The notes under the pieces: generated by a model
Told to the model about the DNA's origin: nothing
The model's input: only the letters and a program-made list of their open reading frames with translations
Database searches by the model: none
NCBI RefSeq assembly: GCF_029784135.1
Contig: NC_073745.1
Coordinates: forward strand, 46,589,116 to 46,653,115
Origin: Toxorhynchites rutilus septentrionalis
Taxonomy: Eukaryota; Arthropoda; Insecta; Diptera; Culicidae
Reading direction: 5' to 3'
DNA: 64,000 nucleotides
Translations under genes and position numbers: made by a program
Shown here: one piece after another, positions 22,430 through 36,003 of the stretch
How the letters are laid out: every line of letters begins with the position of its first letter
How positions within the stretch are numbered: the stretch's first letter is position 1

Positions 22430-23060
22430 CAAAAAAATTATATTAAAAATTAAAATTTATTTTTCTCAAAAATATTTTTTTACCTTACAAAAAAAATATA
22501 TGATTAGCAATACAGCCATTCCATACCAAACCGATGTAGTGGTTCTTAGATTTACGTGGAAAGTGGACATTTTGTTCGTTGTCGCAAACCATTAGACCTG
22601 TATTTTTTTTATTTTTTTGTGCAATTTTTTCCACTTTTAAAAAAAAATACGTTTTTCGAAAAAATCATAACTTTTGAACCATTGAGCCGATTTAGATGAT
22701 CAATATATCGAATGAAAGCCAATTAGCTGATCTTTTCTAGAATATCAGAATTGCACAAAATTTTAATTTTGGTCTCGTTATTATCGATTGTATTTGTTTT
22801 CTATAGTTTTCATGGTCTCGGGACCAAAGGCGCTATATTTTTTATATTTTTTTTTTTTGAAAGCTGATAATTTTTCACATAACATATCTTGAAACCAGAG
22901 AGGTGTTTTTGATTTGTTTATAATTTATGATTTTTCAAAGTTAACCGTAATCATCTCGTAATTATTCATTGTATTTATTATTTATAGCTTACATGATTTC
23001 GGGACCAAGAGCGCTATATTTGTTATATTTTTTCTTGAAAGCTGATTTTTTTTCATTTGG
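22430..23060 (+). repeat. AT-rich dispersed repeat R3
   Basis: Landmarks 'ccattccataccaaaccg', 'aatcataacttttgaacc' and 'catggtctcgggaccaaag' recur inverted at 29400-29890. No coding potential was found. Confidence 0.65.
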
Positions 23061-24862
23061 CATGTTCCGTAGTAATTCAGTAGGCCTTCCCGTAATTTGT
23101 TTGATAGGCTCTCGCTATTTTGTTTGGGGATAGTTTAGTGATTTCTATATTGATAGAAAATAATGTTCATTTTGAATTATATATTGTGTTTTTCCCTTCA
23201 TTTTTAGTCCGTTATCCCTGATTTTCACTATCCGTGATGACCTTGCCACTCGATTCCGCAGATAATCAGGGTTCTACCATATTTAAAAAATGTCACTAAA
23301 ATATTACAACATTATCTGGTTTGGTTTAGGTGAAACCGTGAACTTTTCTGTACCATTATGTACCATTCTATGGACGCTTCGTTGGTCAATCTAACCGGCC
23401 ATTTTTCTCCAGAATCTTTTCACTGATACATAAAAATATGACTCGCATTCCGGTGCTACGAAGAAATCTTTTTTTCTGTAACTTGTGCAAATATTTCACG
23501 AAAACCGTTCTTGAACCGAATTGATTAACCCTTTTTTCTTCAAAGCTCAGGTCAAAATAAAAAACGTTAATGAAGACTGCTACAGTGGCTTGATTACCGC
23601 CTCTTAGTACCACTATTGCGTACCCTTATTGTGGAGGTGCAGTGGTTTCAACAAGGCGAGCAACATGCCTCATGTTTCCGTAATCTATCGTAATTTTGTC
23701 ATGTGTGTCGTAATTTTCATTCATCGTTATTAGTGTGAACTTCACGCTCCGAAGGGAAAATCCCCCCCAACGTTAGAGCTCGTCTATTCGGTCCGAACGC
23801 CGGAAGAGGAAAGAGGTCGAGTCATGGTTATACATATTAACCAGAGCATCGCATACTATGATATACAAGTAGTTGTGGTATCCCTTGTATTATATAGTGG
23901 TGTCACTCACACTGGTTCACCAAGTACGTCGAGTTCAGTTCGGTTCACACTTCTATTAAATGAGTAAGCTCATTTCACACTCCCTTAATGATGTATACCA
24001 CACAATTAGGTAACACAATTGTATTTCGGATATTGGTATATGTATCATATTGTTTACATGGAAAACATGATGAATATACATCAGTGAAGCTGAACGAGCT
24101 TCTTCGACAGTTAGGAACTGCAACGTCAGTTACCTGTGGCATGTGAAATGTACTGAGTCTCTTCGATATCCAATTTGAACAGCCCAATCGCGTTAGTAAG
24201 CTGTTAGTAAGCGATGATAAAAATTGTGGGAACCGGGCATCGAACAATCAATGAAGTAACTTCCGCTGGTCGAATGCAAATAACTATACTATAATAACTC
24301 CTAATCCATGTTACAATGTATTGCAGAGTGATTCTAATATGAAATCATAATAAATTGTACTAACTTCCAACCACCAGTGGAAAGTATAATTTATCCCGAA
24401 TCTGTTGCGAGAAACGATAATATTGTTCCCCAAAAGAGTGAATATGTGCTACTTGACGCCGCTTAGCACAGTTGCATCTGCAACAAACTCCTTGCAAATA
24501 TACAATTCAAACAACGAGATTGTTATTTCAACTTTCCCAACCAAAATCCACGTTTTGTGTTTGGGAACTAACCGTGCGTGTGCGGAAGCGTGAATATCTA
24601 CGATCCCGTGTGCTCTCCCGCCGAGCGAGCGCCGCTTATCTTGCTCTTCAAACTTTGCTAACCACGCAAGCAAGCAAACCCCCTTGGGAGGGGTCCTGGG
24701 ATTCCACCTCTCAGACCTGCCTCAAGTGGCACCAGTGGACCGAACTAACAAGTTTTAATTATTCCACTTTCGATATGTGTTTGAACACTAACAGAAGCAT
24801 CGTGTGCGATTTCCCGTGGGTTGGAGAATAGTTTTAAATAGTTTCAAACTAAACTCTTGCAG
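23061..24862. other. Noncoding unique DNA
   Basis: No gene is recognised. It lies upstream of the candidate exon at 24863 and may hold promoter or 5' UTR sequence for it. Confidence 0.3.
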
Positions 24863-25070
24863 CGATGCATCCGCAGAGGTTAGAAAGCACCGGCGGAAAA
24901 TTAACCCCTTCAATCCGTGCGGCGGAGCAACAACGATGAACTTTACCGATACTCCAATATTACTCACTATAGCAATTTGTATCGCTTCGACGCGCATAAG
25001 TTATTCAATCGATCATAGTTTAAATCAAATCAAACTCCCCCGACGAGAGGGGTTCGAAACTTCGGCAAAG
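24863..25070 (+). CDS. Candidate exon with start codon and signal peptide, gene unknown
   Basis: A polypyrimidine/AG acceptor ('aaactcttgcag', ending 24862) and a GT donor (AAAG|GTAATC, GT at 25071) bracket a 208-bp exon. The ATG at 24936 is in a good insect context (CAACG-ATG). It opens 45 codons: MNFTDTPILLTIAICIASTR is a clear signal peptide, followed by a mature start and a dibasic KLPRREGF. The exon ends in phase 0. I find no next exon by eye, and the protein is not recognised. A small secreted or prohormone-like product is possible but only inferred. Confidence 0.4.
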
Positions 25071-27189
25071 GTAATCACCAGAACCCACACCTAGTGCCGA
25101 AGCGAAGCGAATCGTCCTCATTTCGTTGCATAGAATTGTTTTTTTAATGGCAACTTTGGTCACCGTTCGGTTTTCAGCATTGCCAACGACGGTTTCGGTG
25201 TGAAAGCAAGCACTAAAGAACAAGTTTTATTCACCTGGTCAAATCGGTGTGCACGCGGGTAGCACAGGGATAACACATCGAGGTACGCCAGAAGCGAAAC
25301 ATTATCATCGGGACAGCAGGAACTCTTCTGCTGTGCTTTCCAATAGCCTGCCGTCGTGCCATCTACACATTCGATGACTAGGAGTGGAAGTTTCGGACCC
25401 ACAACGGGATCAACCTGCCAGGGATCTCTCTCACCTGATGGTGTCTGAAAAGTTTTTAGAGTACTGAGTTGGGAAAAAAGGTGGACCCATCAAATGACGG
25501 CTGTAGAATTTCCCTCGAAAATTTGGGGGCAATGCAAAGTTTCGAGGGATTAAAAGTGTCTGCCATTGAGAGAAAGTCTTAATTAGTTTATCAAGACCGA
25601 TAGTAAATATAGTGAACGTTGAGTACCAATGAAAAGCAAATTGTTTCCGTGTTGTCTTCGAAAGCCTGAATGAAGTTTTTAATCTACTCTCGAACAAAAT
25701 TATGACATAAAAAAGTACAAAAGATTTTACAAAAAAAAAATCTATTCTTTATCTTTGAAAAATCCTACAGAATGTATCGATATTCATCTCATAAAGCAAA
25801 TTTCTTCTCTCAAACTCACAACTCAACAACGACAAAGATAAACGATGTGTCGAAAACATTATCTCGCAATTAGAAAAACACAGACCCAGGTCCAAAAATA
25901 CGCTGAAGTGATCCCTTCTATTCCCGATATGAATGCCCCGGAAATAAGCACCGAGACATTACATTCGCATCTATGAGGCAGCGTCTCGAAATTGTATTCA
26001 AATTCGGCAGCCTAATGAAGCGAACATGACTCTCGGAAAACTCAATCAGTGAACTTTTTGTGTGAGAAAGGGTTCTTCGAACGCAACTGCGCCGGAAACG
26101 CGCCAACAGCCGAGGAAATGAAAGACCAGAAACACGAAACTCATTATCACTTTCGAGCCATCGGTTTCGTCCTCGTTTGAGTTCTGCAGCCCGAAAGGAT
26201 TCAGATCGGCCCGGTCCGGTGATGCAGCGGACAAAAAGTGTAGAAAGCATCTAGATAAGGCCCATCCGCCCAACTCGGCTGTCTAGTTAGTTCTCTTTCG
26301 ATTCACGCAAGTCTTCCCCCGTCTTAATTACGAACTTTTGCAAGTCAGATCCCAACCGACTGACGAAACCTGGCGCTCAACTTTCCCCGAAACTAACCCC
26401 TTAAATGAAATCCATTAAAAATAGTCATTAATAACATCGAGTTGCATGTTTTCTGCAGTGTCTAGGGCCAATCGTCCTCTGGGCCGTGTGCTGGCTAGAT
26501 AAAATTCAATTTACTGCAGCTGAGGGCCCCGGCTGTGAGTTGCATATCCTCCAGAGCCTCAGAGCTGTGGCACGGAACTGCGCCTGCCTGCAGCGTTGTA
26601 TATCAGCTGTAATAAATCCGAAGGGTTGCTGTGGATTACTCATCTGGAACTAACCAGCAGAATAAAGTCGGAGCCGGATGGGTGACGGGGAACGAGGGCG
26701 AGCTTTTCATTCGAGTGCAAATTCCAATCGCTAGCGATGACCATCCTAATTCTCCACCACCCCGGGGTCTTGCGGAGGGGTGATAAATTATAGTTTTCAC
26801 TGCTCTCGGCTTTGATCGGATGAATTGATGGTCTGCGGTGCTCGGGTTTTTGATTGACTCGTAATGCTGCCGAAATCAGCTAATCCAATCACGTGCCGAA
26901 TTGCCATTTTGGTGATTTCTCCAGCGCTCCAGGAATTTCGAAATTACGCTCGATGTGGCCTTTTTTATACCACCGTTTTAGTTTTCATTTTCCTCCGGAG
27001 GGTAAGCGTAATTTGTCGGTAGGTTTTTGAGAGGTGTAATAAATACGGGTGGTATTCACTAGCTAATAAATGTACGGATTCGACAATTGAGTCTTTTCAG
27101 TGTAAAATTGTTTTTAAGATCATAACCAACGATGATTTTTTATCGCTACATACAGTATTTTTACATATTGTAAAATGATTTTACTATAG
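25071..27189. other. Noncoding unique DNA, possibly intronic
   Basis: No gene is recognised. 26280-27050 is repeat-free and of higher complexity than the AT-rich block that follows. If the exon at 24863 is real, this could be its first intron. Confidence 0.35.
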
Positions 27190-28385
27190 ATGTCATGAAA
27201 CTTGACTGTCCATTGGCAGCAACATCTCAGATTACAGTGAAGCGATGTGCGTGTAAAGACATTGCACAATGGTCCAGGAGGTGCATTTAAGTGGAAATTT
27301 AGCATTTAGAGCTCGTCAGTTATTCTCTAGAAAAAACTGTCTTCGACAAAGTTGTTACATATAATAGAGCGCTCATTTTCATATTCTCAAAAATAGGATG
27401 ACCAAAATTCGATGAAATAAAAAATATAACTTTCTTATCTTTATAGATAGAGGTAAACATAGTTCAACAATGTTGTAGTCCCAGTTATTTGAGACATCTT
27501 TGTAGAACAAAGTTTTTTTCTATCTCTATATAGCGCCTTTTTTATAAGTTGCGTTAGGGTCACCATGAAAAAAAAACTGTTTTTTTGCTCTAACTTTTAT
27601 ATTTAAAATTCCACATACAAACTATCTTCGAAAGACTTTTAGAACTTACTAATACAAAAAATTTGCGATTAAGAACTTATCTCAATATATCGATATCAAT
27701 ATCTCAACTTCACTCAAAGTTATTGATATTTCTTTCCAAAAAATACGCTATCTGCAATTGTTTGTCATTCTTTCTGGGGCAAACATAAACAAAGATTATT
27801 GGCGGCATTTGAGAGAACATAGTTCACTCTACATGATGTGTGATTTTCAACACTATGTTATTTTTCGTGTTTGAGTAAATTAAAATTGGAGTCATGAGTA
27901 TTTGGGTAAAAAACAATAAATAACTTTAAGTAGGATTAAGTTATTGACAAGTTCTGCTTCGCAAAATGTTGGTCTTATTAAGCTCTAAAAGTCGTACGAA
28001 GACAGTTTTGATGTAGAATTCTAAATATAAAAGTTAGAGCAAAAAAACAATTTTTCATGGTCTGCAACTTAGGAAAAAAGCGCAAAATCGATTATATTAA
28101 AAGATAGAAAAAAATATTTAAAATAATTGGGGCTACAACATTGTCTAACTATGTTTATCAATATCTATAAAGATAAGAAAGTTATATTTTTTGTTTCATA
28201 GACAATTTTGGTCACCCTATTTTGGATAACATAAAAATGAGCGCTCTATCATATGTAACAAGTTTGTCGAAGACAGTTTTTGTCTAGAGAATAACTGTCG
28301 AGCTCTAAATGCTAATTTCCAATTAAATGCATCTCCTGGACCATTGTGCATTGGTCATTTAAGCAACTTTGCATACCGTCGATGG
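27190..28385. mobile_element. Foldback element with ~350-bp arms
   Basis: 27265-27620 is inverted at 28010-28360: 'attgcacaatggtccaggag' pairs with 'ctcctggaccattgtgca', and the arms stay alignable to 'gctctaacttttatattt'. The outer left part (27190-27265) resembles the ends of the 35270-37385 element. No frame is present. Confidence 0.75.
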
Positions 28386-28789
28386 GAGTGAGATTAAGTC
28401 AAAAACGGTAAAAGTTACTATTGGTAATATTTTGACAAATATTGTGAATACTTTTGAAAGCTGTGAGCCGTTTAATAGGGGACATATTTTCACTACTTCC
28501 AATGCATAATACTCAACTAAAGTACAAACTAAAATTATTTAATAATTCATCAAAGTTTGATGTGTAGATAGCCATCAAACACCCCAGAAAAATACCCAGC
28601 ATTATACAGAACTATCATTGTGTTGAATATTGAATAGATTTTTTTAAGTCTTGCCAGTCATTGCTGAATATGAACATCAAAAATATTTTCCATTGAAATT
28701 TCAACATGTTCGAAATAATCTCTTATTGGGAGTGAGAACGGGTCAAGCGCAAAATTCAATTCAATGCCAAACCGTTTGGATCTTGATCG
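28386..28789. other. AT-rich noncoding spacer
   Basis: No gene or clear repeat boundary is seen. Confidence 0.35.
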
Positions 28790-29890
28790 TAACATATTGG
28801 ACCGTAATTTTTTTTTATCAGGCCATTTTCATTTCATGGTGGTCCGAAAAATCAACTTTTTCTCCTTTTCTCTAAAAGTGTCCTTTTTCAAAAAATCATA
28901 ACTTTTGAACTACAGGTCGGACTCGATTATATATAATCGCAATTTCACTTTCAACGTCACTTTTCGAATCCAATACATAATCGAATCACAAAAAAGCTAT
29001 TTTTCTATTAATGTTTGACATTCATACATTAATGAAAAAATTGTTTTCTTAAGATTCGATTATGTATAGGATTTGAAAATAATTGTTGAAAACAAATGGT
29101 CGACTATATATAATCGAGTCCGACCTGTACTGGACCGATTCAGATGATCGACATATTAAATTAAAGCCAATGAGTTAATCTAACAAATGGGATAAAAAAA
29201 TAGTTAATCTTGTTTTGAAATAAAACATACTTGAAAAAAAATTTGAATTTTGTTTGCGTAATTTTTGATTGTAGTTGTTTTTCATTATGTATATGTGGTA
29301 TTTCATGTGGCTTCAAATTGACATATCGATCATCTATATTAACCCGTTAGTTTAAAAGTTATGAGTTTTTGAAAATAGGCATTTTTGGAAAAAAGGAATA
29401 AAATTATTTTTCGGACCATCGGGGCAGTTTCGAAAAATCATAACTCAAGAAAAACAAAATAACACCTCTCTGAATTTTCGATATGTGATGTAAAAAATCT
29501 CAGCTTTCAAGAAAAAAATATAAAGAAATATAGCGTCCTTGGTCCCGAGACCATGTAAACTATAAAAAAACAAATACAATCAATAAATTTAAGATCAAAA
29601 TCCAAAATTTCTGCAAGTATAATATTTTTCTAAGAGAGACTAACTAATTGGCCTTAATTTGATATGTCGATCAACTGAATCGATGCAGTGGTTCAAAAGT
29701 TATGAGTTTTAAAAAAAGTCATTTTTGGAAAAAATGAGAAAAATTTGATTTTTCGGACCACCCTAAAATGGAAATGGTCATCCTAACAAAAAAAATAAAA
29801 AATACAGGACTAATTTTTTGCGGTAAAGAACAAAATTTTCACTTTTCACGAAAATCTGAGAACCGGTTTGACATGGAATGGCTGTATATA
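28790..29890. repeat. R3 foldback: two inverted arms with a MITE in the left arm
   Basis: 28815-29230 is inverted at 29620-29810 ('ggtggtccgaaaaatcaa', 'cataacttttgaac', 'gattcagatgatcgacatat'). The right part (29400-29890) matches 22500-22980 in reverse. The left arm carries the MITE 28913-29127. Confidence 0.7.
28913..29127. mobile_element. MITE with long perfect inverted ends and TA duplication
   Basis: It starts CAGGTCGGACTCGATTAT and ends with its exact inverse (about 27 bp). TA flanks are at 28911-28912 and 29128-29129. The 215-bp length and TA target fit a Tc1/mariner-type MITE. Related repeat arms at 22670-22690 and 29680-29710 show the unoccupied site. Confidence 0.9.
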
Positions 29891-30239
29891 AACATTGCCA
29901 TCGCACTTCTAGGTGGATTGACACTATTTTCGTAACTCAAATAATCATTTAAGACACTTACATGTTGTCAAATTATATTGAAATTATTGAGAAATTGATT
30001 TCTAAGCAAAATTCTTAATATAAAGTAATATTCAAGTCACCCACTCTGAGGGGTGAGATAGGGTCAACTTTCATTTAATCGTAGTTCAGTGAAAAATTAA
30101 TATTATTCGACAGATCCCTCAATACTCGTAAGTTCATCATTAGAGAACAATACTACGTAATCAGTTTTACTCTAATTTACGATAGTTATTCAACAAAAAG
30201 TTGGAAAATTACCTTTTTTGACCCATTCTCACCAGCATC
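29891..30239. other. AT-rich noncoding spacer
   Basis: No gene is seen. Confidence 0.35.
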
Positions 30240-30654
30240 GACGGTACTTGAAATCTTCAAAAAGAAATTAGACTACTTTTTGAAAGGAGCCAAAGTTTTT
30301 TTTTTTAATTTTTCACAAAAAATTATAACTCAAAAACTATAATATATACAAAATTGGCCAGAAATTATACTCAAAATTGTTACGAGAAAAACATGATTTA
30401 TTAGGAGTCTCCATATAAAAATGTCATATGTTCTAAAAACTGTAAAGGATAGAAAGTTGACTTCTTCGACAAAAGTTCATATTTTAATAAGAAACTTGAA
30501 ACTCAAATGAAACTTATCAAATGCACTATATCTCTTTGTTGACTTTACACAAAATGAAGTTGTAATTTTTGCAACGCAATACAAAAAAGTTGTTGCTAAA
30601 GAAACTTTTTCCCTGTAAAAGTGCCTAACTTCCGATGTATGGTGACTCGTTGGT
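30240..30654 (+). repeat. R4 repeat segment (related to the 35.3-37.0 kb element)
   Basis: This matches 35385-36003 and then 36851-36990 across the point where a hAT-type MITE sits in the other copy, so it is an unoccupied-site relative. Confidence 0.65.
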
Positions 30655-31815
30655 AATTGAGAAATTTCCAAATGAAATCGACAAATGACAAAACATGAGT
30701 ATTTTTGATTAGAATGAAAGTTTGTATTCCGTTTGGGTTGGAGGAAATATGAGTTTTCCACAGCAATTGGAAATTTTTGGACTCAGTGAAACTTATGAAA
30801 AGGACGTATCGATTTTAGAAAGAAACATCTTTGATTACTTATATCTCAAAAACTATGAGTCGTACCGAAAAAGTGTCTTGGAAAGAGTTATAGTGTATTG
30901 ATGTTGAAATGTGAAAAATATACACTGCGAAAAAAAAATGGTACTCTTTTTTTTATTTACAAAAAAAACTTCAATTTGCAATATCTAAAATATAAATTTT
31001 TTAATTTTTTTAATTTTTTTTTTCATATAAAATTACATTACGTTGAAAAACACTTTGTAAAAACCCCCATATATCAAATGTTTTTCAACGTTACTCCTAA
31101 ACATATAGTTTTACCATAATGGTGTATTTGGAAAAGTTGTTGAAAATTATAAGAAACTTCATAAAATTTCATGAACATGGTGGTATAACACGACAAACAT
31201 ATTAAAAGAGCCTATTTACTATAAAAGAGACAATAAATTAGAAATACTGTTTTTAAATATCTCGAGAATGGCTACATTTAGAAGGAGATTGATAAAGAGT
31301 TTCTTTTTTGTTTTAAATCATATCAGAATTCATAATTTGTGGTTAAAAATGATTTTTAACACAAAAAAATTCGAAAACCGAAATTTTATGAAAACTTGAT
31401 GTTCCACAAAATTTTATCAAAAATAGTTTTACCATCTTGGACTCATTTTTTAAATTTTCTACTTCACTTCTATTTTATATATATATTATATATATTTCAG
31501 ACATTTTTTTTTGTAAATAAAAAATCACTAATTTTTAGGTGAACCAGCCCAGGTCTCTCAAATAAGAAATAAAAATAATACAATTTTTTTAGTGTATATT
31601 TTTTCACACTATTTCGGTAGGACTAGTTTTGAGATATAAATTATCGAAGATTTCTCTTACTAAAATCGGTACGCCCTTCTCAAAAGTCACACTTAAGTCA
31701 AAAAATTCCCAAATGCTGTGGAAAACTCATATTTCCCCCCACCCAAACGGAGTACAAACTTTCATTCTAATCAAAAATACTCATGTTTTGTCATTTGTGG
31801 ATTTCATTTGAAGTT
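30655..31815. mobile_element. Foldback element with ~230-bp arms
   Basis: 30655-30900 is inverted at 31590-31815 ('atgacaaaacatgagtattt', 'ctttcattctaatc'), with arms about 85-90% alike by eye. The AT-rich centre has no real frame. Confidence 0.72.
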
Positions 31816-33137
31816 GCTCTATTGTTGGTTGTCAATCAACCCGTATTTTAGAATGACAAACCTGAAACAAAATAAATCACATATTATCTAAACACAAGAT
31901 TTTTTCTGAACCATGAGATGGATTTCAATAGAATGCAATATTGTTATTTGTGTAATGCGTGCCTTTTATGGGAGTGTGGCTTCAATTATTTTGATTGAGA
32001 CTTTCTTGGGATCGGATATCGATTGAAACAACACGCGTAAATGTTCGAGATAAAAACCTGGTGTATTTTCTACACGCTGTCTACTTATATATAAAGTGAA
32101 ACAATCATGGAATTCAAATCTATCGTCTATAGTCCTGACCATCAAAAGAACAATAGTAAGGTAGAACAATAGTGTATTCAATTTAAGCAAATTGATTCGC
32201 ATTCGTACGGAACCTAAATCACTTTCGTGGCGACAAAAAGTGTTGCGTTGAGGATGTCACACAGGAGCTGCACATAAATCTCAGATGACACTACAGGAGG
32301 AAGCGTTCCCAAAAAAAACGAAATATTCAATATTAAAGATAACAAGGTTCTTAAAAAAACGACTACTCCGATGCTTCAAAATATTCGGAAGGTGAAGACT
32401 GCATTCAACAATAAAATTTACAAACATTGCTCAATATTTGAACAAAATTTTGTTTTTTTTTTCATACATAAACATAGAACAACTCCACGCCAAATAAGCC
32501 AGAAACCATCTCTATTTTTTTTAAACTTTGAACATATGATATAAACTACCTAAAATCACAAATTTTATTATCAGATGGCCAATTTTAATTCCAACTGATT
32601 TTTTATCAGGACACATTCAGAATCATTGACATTTTGCAAAAAATCGTAACCCAAAATACAGATGTCTGATTTAAATATAATGAACGGAATAGTTGTTGAA
32701 ACACTAATGAACTATTGAAAAAAAAATCATTCTAAACAAAAATTTTACTCAAAAATTTAGTTTATTATTGAACATGTTTATAACTCAAAACGTATCCTCG
32801 TCGATATTAATATGTTTATTAGAAAACCCTTTTAATTTAACAAAATTTGACGTACCGTGTCGAACTCATCAAAATGAAGATATGATTTTTTTTTAAATTC
32901 ACTAATTCCTATACTTAGCAAAATCGTAACCATTTAAAAAGGTTATATAATGAAATGGATTTAGATGTATGTAGATTCCAATGTTCAAATTGTTTTTCTT
33001 GAATGTTTACAATTCCGCAAAGCATTGGGATTTAATCAATTTTTAAAAATTCGTATATTCATGTGTACTCATAATTATGAAAGTGATCTAAGTCAAAATA
33101 AGAAAAATGAAGGTTTTAATGATGCAAGACACATTTC
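31816..33137. other. AT-rich noncoding DNA
   Basis: No gene and no clear repeat edges were recognised. Confidence 0.35.
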
Positions 33138-34056
33138 TGAGGTGGTTCAGCCCCCCCATCTTTCTAGGAAGTGAGGGAGTGGTTTGCCATACAAATGAAA
33201 CACAAATTTCTGTATAACTCGAGAATTAATCAAGAAAATGGAGCCAAATTTGGCATGTGAAGTTTTTAGGGGGCACGAAACGTTTCTATGATGAATACAC
33301 TCCCCCCCCCTCTCTAAGGGGTGGGCCAGCCATACCAATGAAATACAAACTTCTGCATAACTCGAGAACTAATCAAGCACAATTTGGGATGTGAGGGTTT
33401 TTTGGTATGATAAATGTTTCTATAATGGTATGACACCCCTCCCTCTTCTGGAATGGAGAGGGGGTCCCATAAAAATGTTACACATATTTCAACCAAAAAT
33501 ATTTCAATCAAACATGACAATTGAAAATTTTCGGAAAAATCTGAAGGAAAAAGGGAAAATTTGGAAAATTCAATTCCCATATGTTCTACAATTACATAGT
33601 GACAAGCGTTGTTAGTTCATTTAATGTTTGCGCTAACGAAATATCTTTATCTTCTTCTATCTATACCAATAAAAATGGATTGCCGAATATGTTGATAAGA
33701 GCAAAATTCGAGGAAGGAATTTTCGATTCAGGACTGTCTTTATTCTATTATATTTTCTGTGTCAAACATTTATTCCATGTAACGGAGAAACATGTGATTT
33801 GCAAGTGATTGAAAAATATTAAGCGAGAATTGTGTCAGAATATAATCTGATATTATAATGATGAGTTTTGGTAGAAGTACTAGGAATTTTATAGTAAAAG
33901 GTAAATTTAACAGGGTTGATTAGAAGATCAATCAATGAACAGTTCTGTGATTTAACCCATGAACTTGCGCTTAGTAAAAAACGTGAATGTTCGAAGGTAT
34001 TGATAACAAAAAACAAATTTGGGCGGGACGAAGTTTGCTGGGTCAGCTAGTGTTCT
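33138..34056 (-). repeat. Repeat R1, fuller copy
   Basis: On the minus strand it starts 'actagctgacccagcaaact' (34056), runs through 'tcgtcccgccc' and a central block, and ends in ~130-bp tandem units with C-runs (33140-33470). The plus-strand copy is at 40772-41760. No frame is convincing. Confidence 0.72.
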
Positions 34057-35072
34057 ATAAAATTTCGTTATATGCTGCTTGATTCCACGGTTTTTCACCT
34101 AAGAGAGGAAGACCATATACTGTTATGTTGGGCTACCTCCTTCAAACACCTCCACTAAACCAGTATCGGAAAAAAAACATAAAGGTATTAGTTCTCGAGT
34201 TTTCAGGAAAATTTTAAAAATATTATTGTTTCAAATAAAACTCATGGTTCTGAAATCCACACAAAATTTCATACTCATAATAAATTACCAGTAATCAAGA
34301 CTAATAAAATTCTAAATAATAAGGTCGCATAATTTAAAAATATTTTTAAATTTATGTAAATGCAATTTGATTGATATCTCGAAACAAGAAATGTATGACT
34401 TAGACCATTTTCATAATTATGGGCACATATAATGAAGTCGTGTCGGGCTCACGTTTTGAGTTACAAACATTTGTAACATTTATGCAATTTTAGGTAATTT
34501 TTTTTAACGGTGTATTTAGAATGTTATTTTTCCTGAATAGTTCTGCACAACATATTTCAATCAGATCTGGATTCGAGTAATGATTCGTGATAAAGTAGTA
34601 AAAAAATTGGTCATCTGTTAATGAAAACTGTGATTTTAGGTAGCTGTCAGCACATATTCAAAGTTTCAAGAAAATTGGAGAGACTCAGGGCAGCGGCCGA
34701 TTGATTTGGCGTGGAAACTTACGATTACATATTTAGGTCAAAAAAATCTTCATCTGATTTTACTAAGGCAATATTGGAGTCCTTATATAACGAGGACCTC
34801 GACTATGTGTCTAAAAAGAAAAATCAAACAAAATTACGATGGCATTGTGACCGATCGAGATTTTTTTGGAGAAGTCAAATTTTTAGTATATAAAATTTAT
34901 CGAAAGTCCAAAAATGTGTAGCAGTCATCAAGTGGTATTCGGAAGAACACTACGGATGTTGATACTACTGGTGTTTGTTACTGATTGGTTGAGTAATATA
35001 ACTACGATAGGTTGATGATAATGGCCCGTATTTTAAATATTATTGACTTTTTCCTTTTTATTTTTTTTAATT

Positions 35073-35074
<2 letters not shown>
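34057..35074. other. AT-rich noncoding DNA
   Basis: No gene is seen. Confidence 0.35.

Positions 35075-35113
<39 letters not shown>
35075..35113. repeat. (TA)n microsatellite
   Basis: An almost pure TA run of about 19 units is followed by a T run. Confidence 0.95.
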
Positions 35114-35125
<12 letters not shown>

Positions 35126-36003
35126 TACAAATTTTGAGTAACGCTGAAAATAAAATTTGTGCCGATTTTCAGTTAGAACACGCTATTTTAAAGTTATTAC
35201 TAAATTTACTTCAATTTAAAATAATTACTACTCATAGTACCGGTTTTGTAAACTTTTCAAACAGAATATAAGACGAATTTCATGCCAACTCGTCTTAGGA
35301 GTTGGCAGCACCATCTCAGATAGTAGTGAAACTTTGTGGGTGTGAAGACATGGGTCATTTAAGCAACTTTGCATACTTCAAATATTCGAAAAAGAATTAG
35401 ACTACTTTTTGGGAAAAGACAATTTTTTTCTTAATTTTTTCAAAAAATTATAATTCAAAAACTATGATACCTACAAAATTCTTGTCAAAGGATGAAATGT
35501 AGGAAATTGTTTAAAAACCAGAAAAAAATATGGGAAATTACTTAGGTTTTCATTAAAAATCAAAGAATTCAAAGAATTTTTTGAAAAAAAAATATTTTGG
35601 AAATTAAAATTCATTTTTCTCGAAAACATATACTTTTAAAATTCTGATAAAAATAGATATAAATAGCCCTTAAATTTTCCAACAAGTTTTCCATACATCG
35701 GACGATGGGTACATTTACATGGAAAAAGTTGTTCGAACAACAACTTTTTCATTTTTTTTTTCTTTGAAAAAATAGTATTAATGTTTAATTCGTAACATTT
35801 TTATGTATAAATTATCGCAATTTACATGCTCTGTTAAATTTTCGCTATTTAGAAACATGTCAAGAACATGTCAAACGTGAGAATTTACACACAAAAATGT
35901 TACGAGCAAAACATTATTTTTTTCAGGAGTCTTCATACAAAAATGACTTATATTCCAAAAACTATAAAAGATTGATGTCTTCGACAAAAGTTTATATTTT
36001 AAC

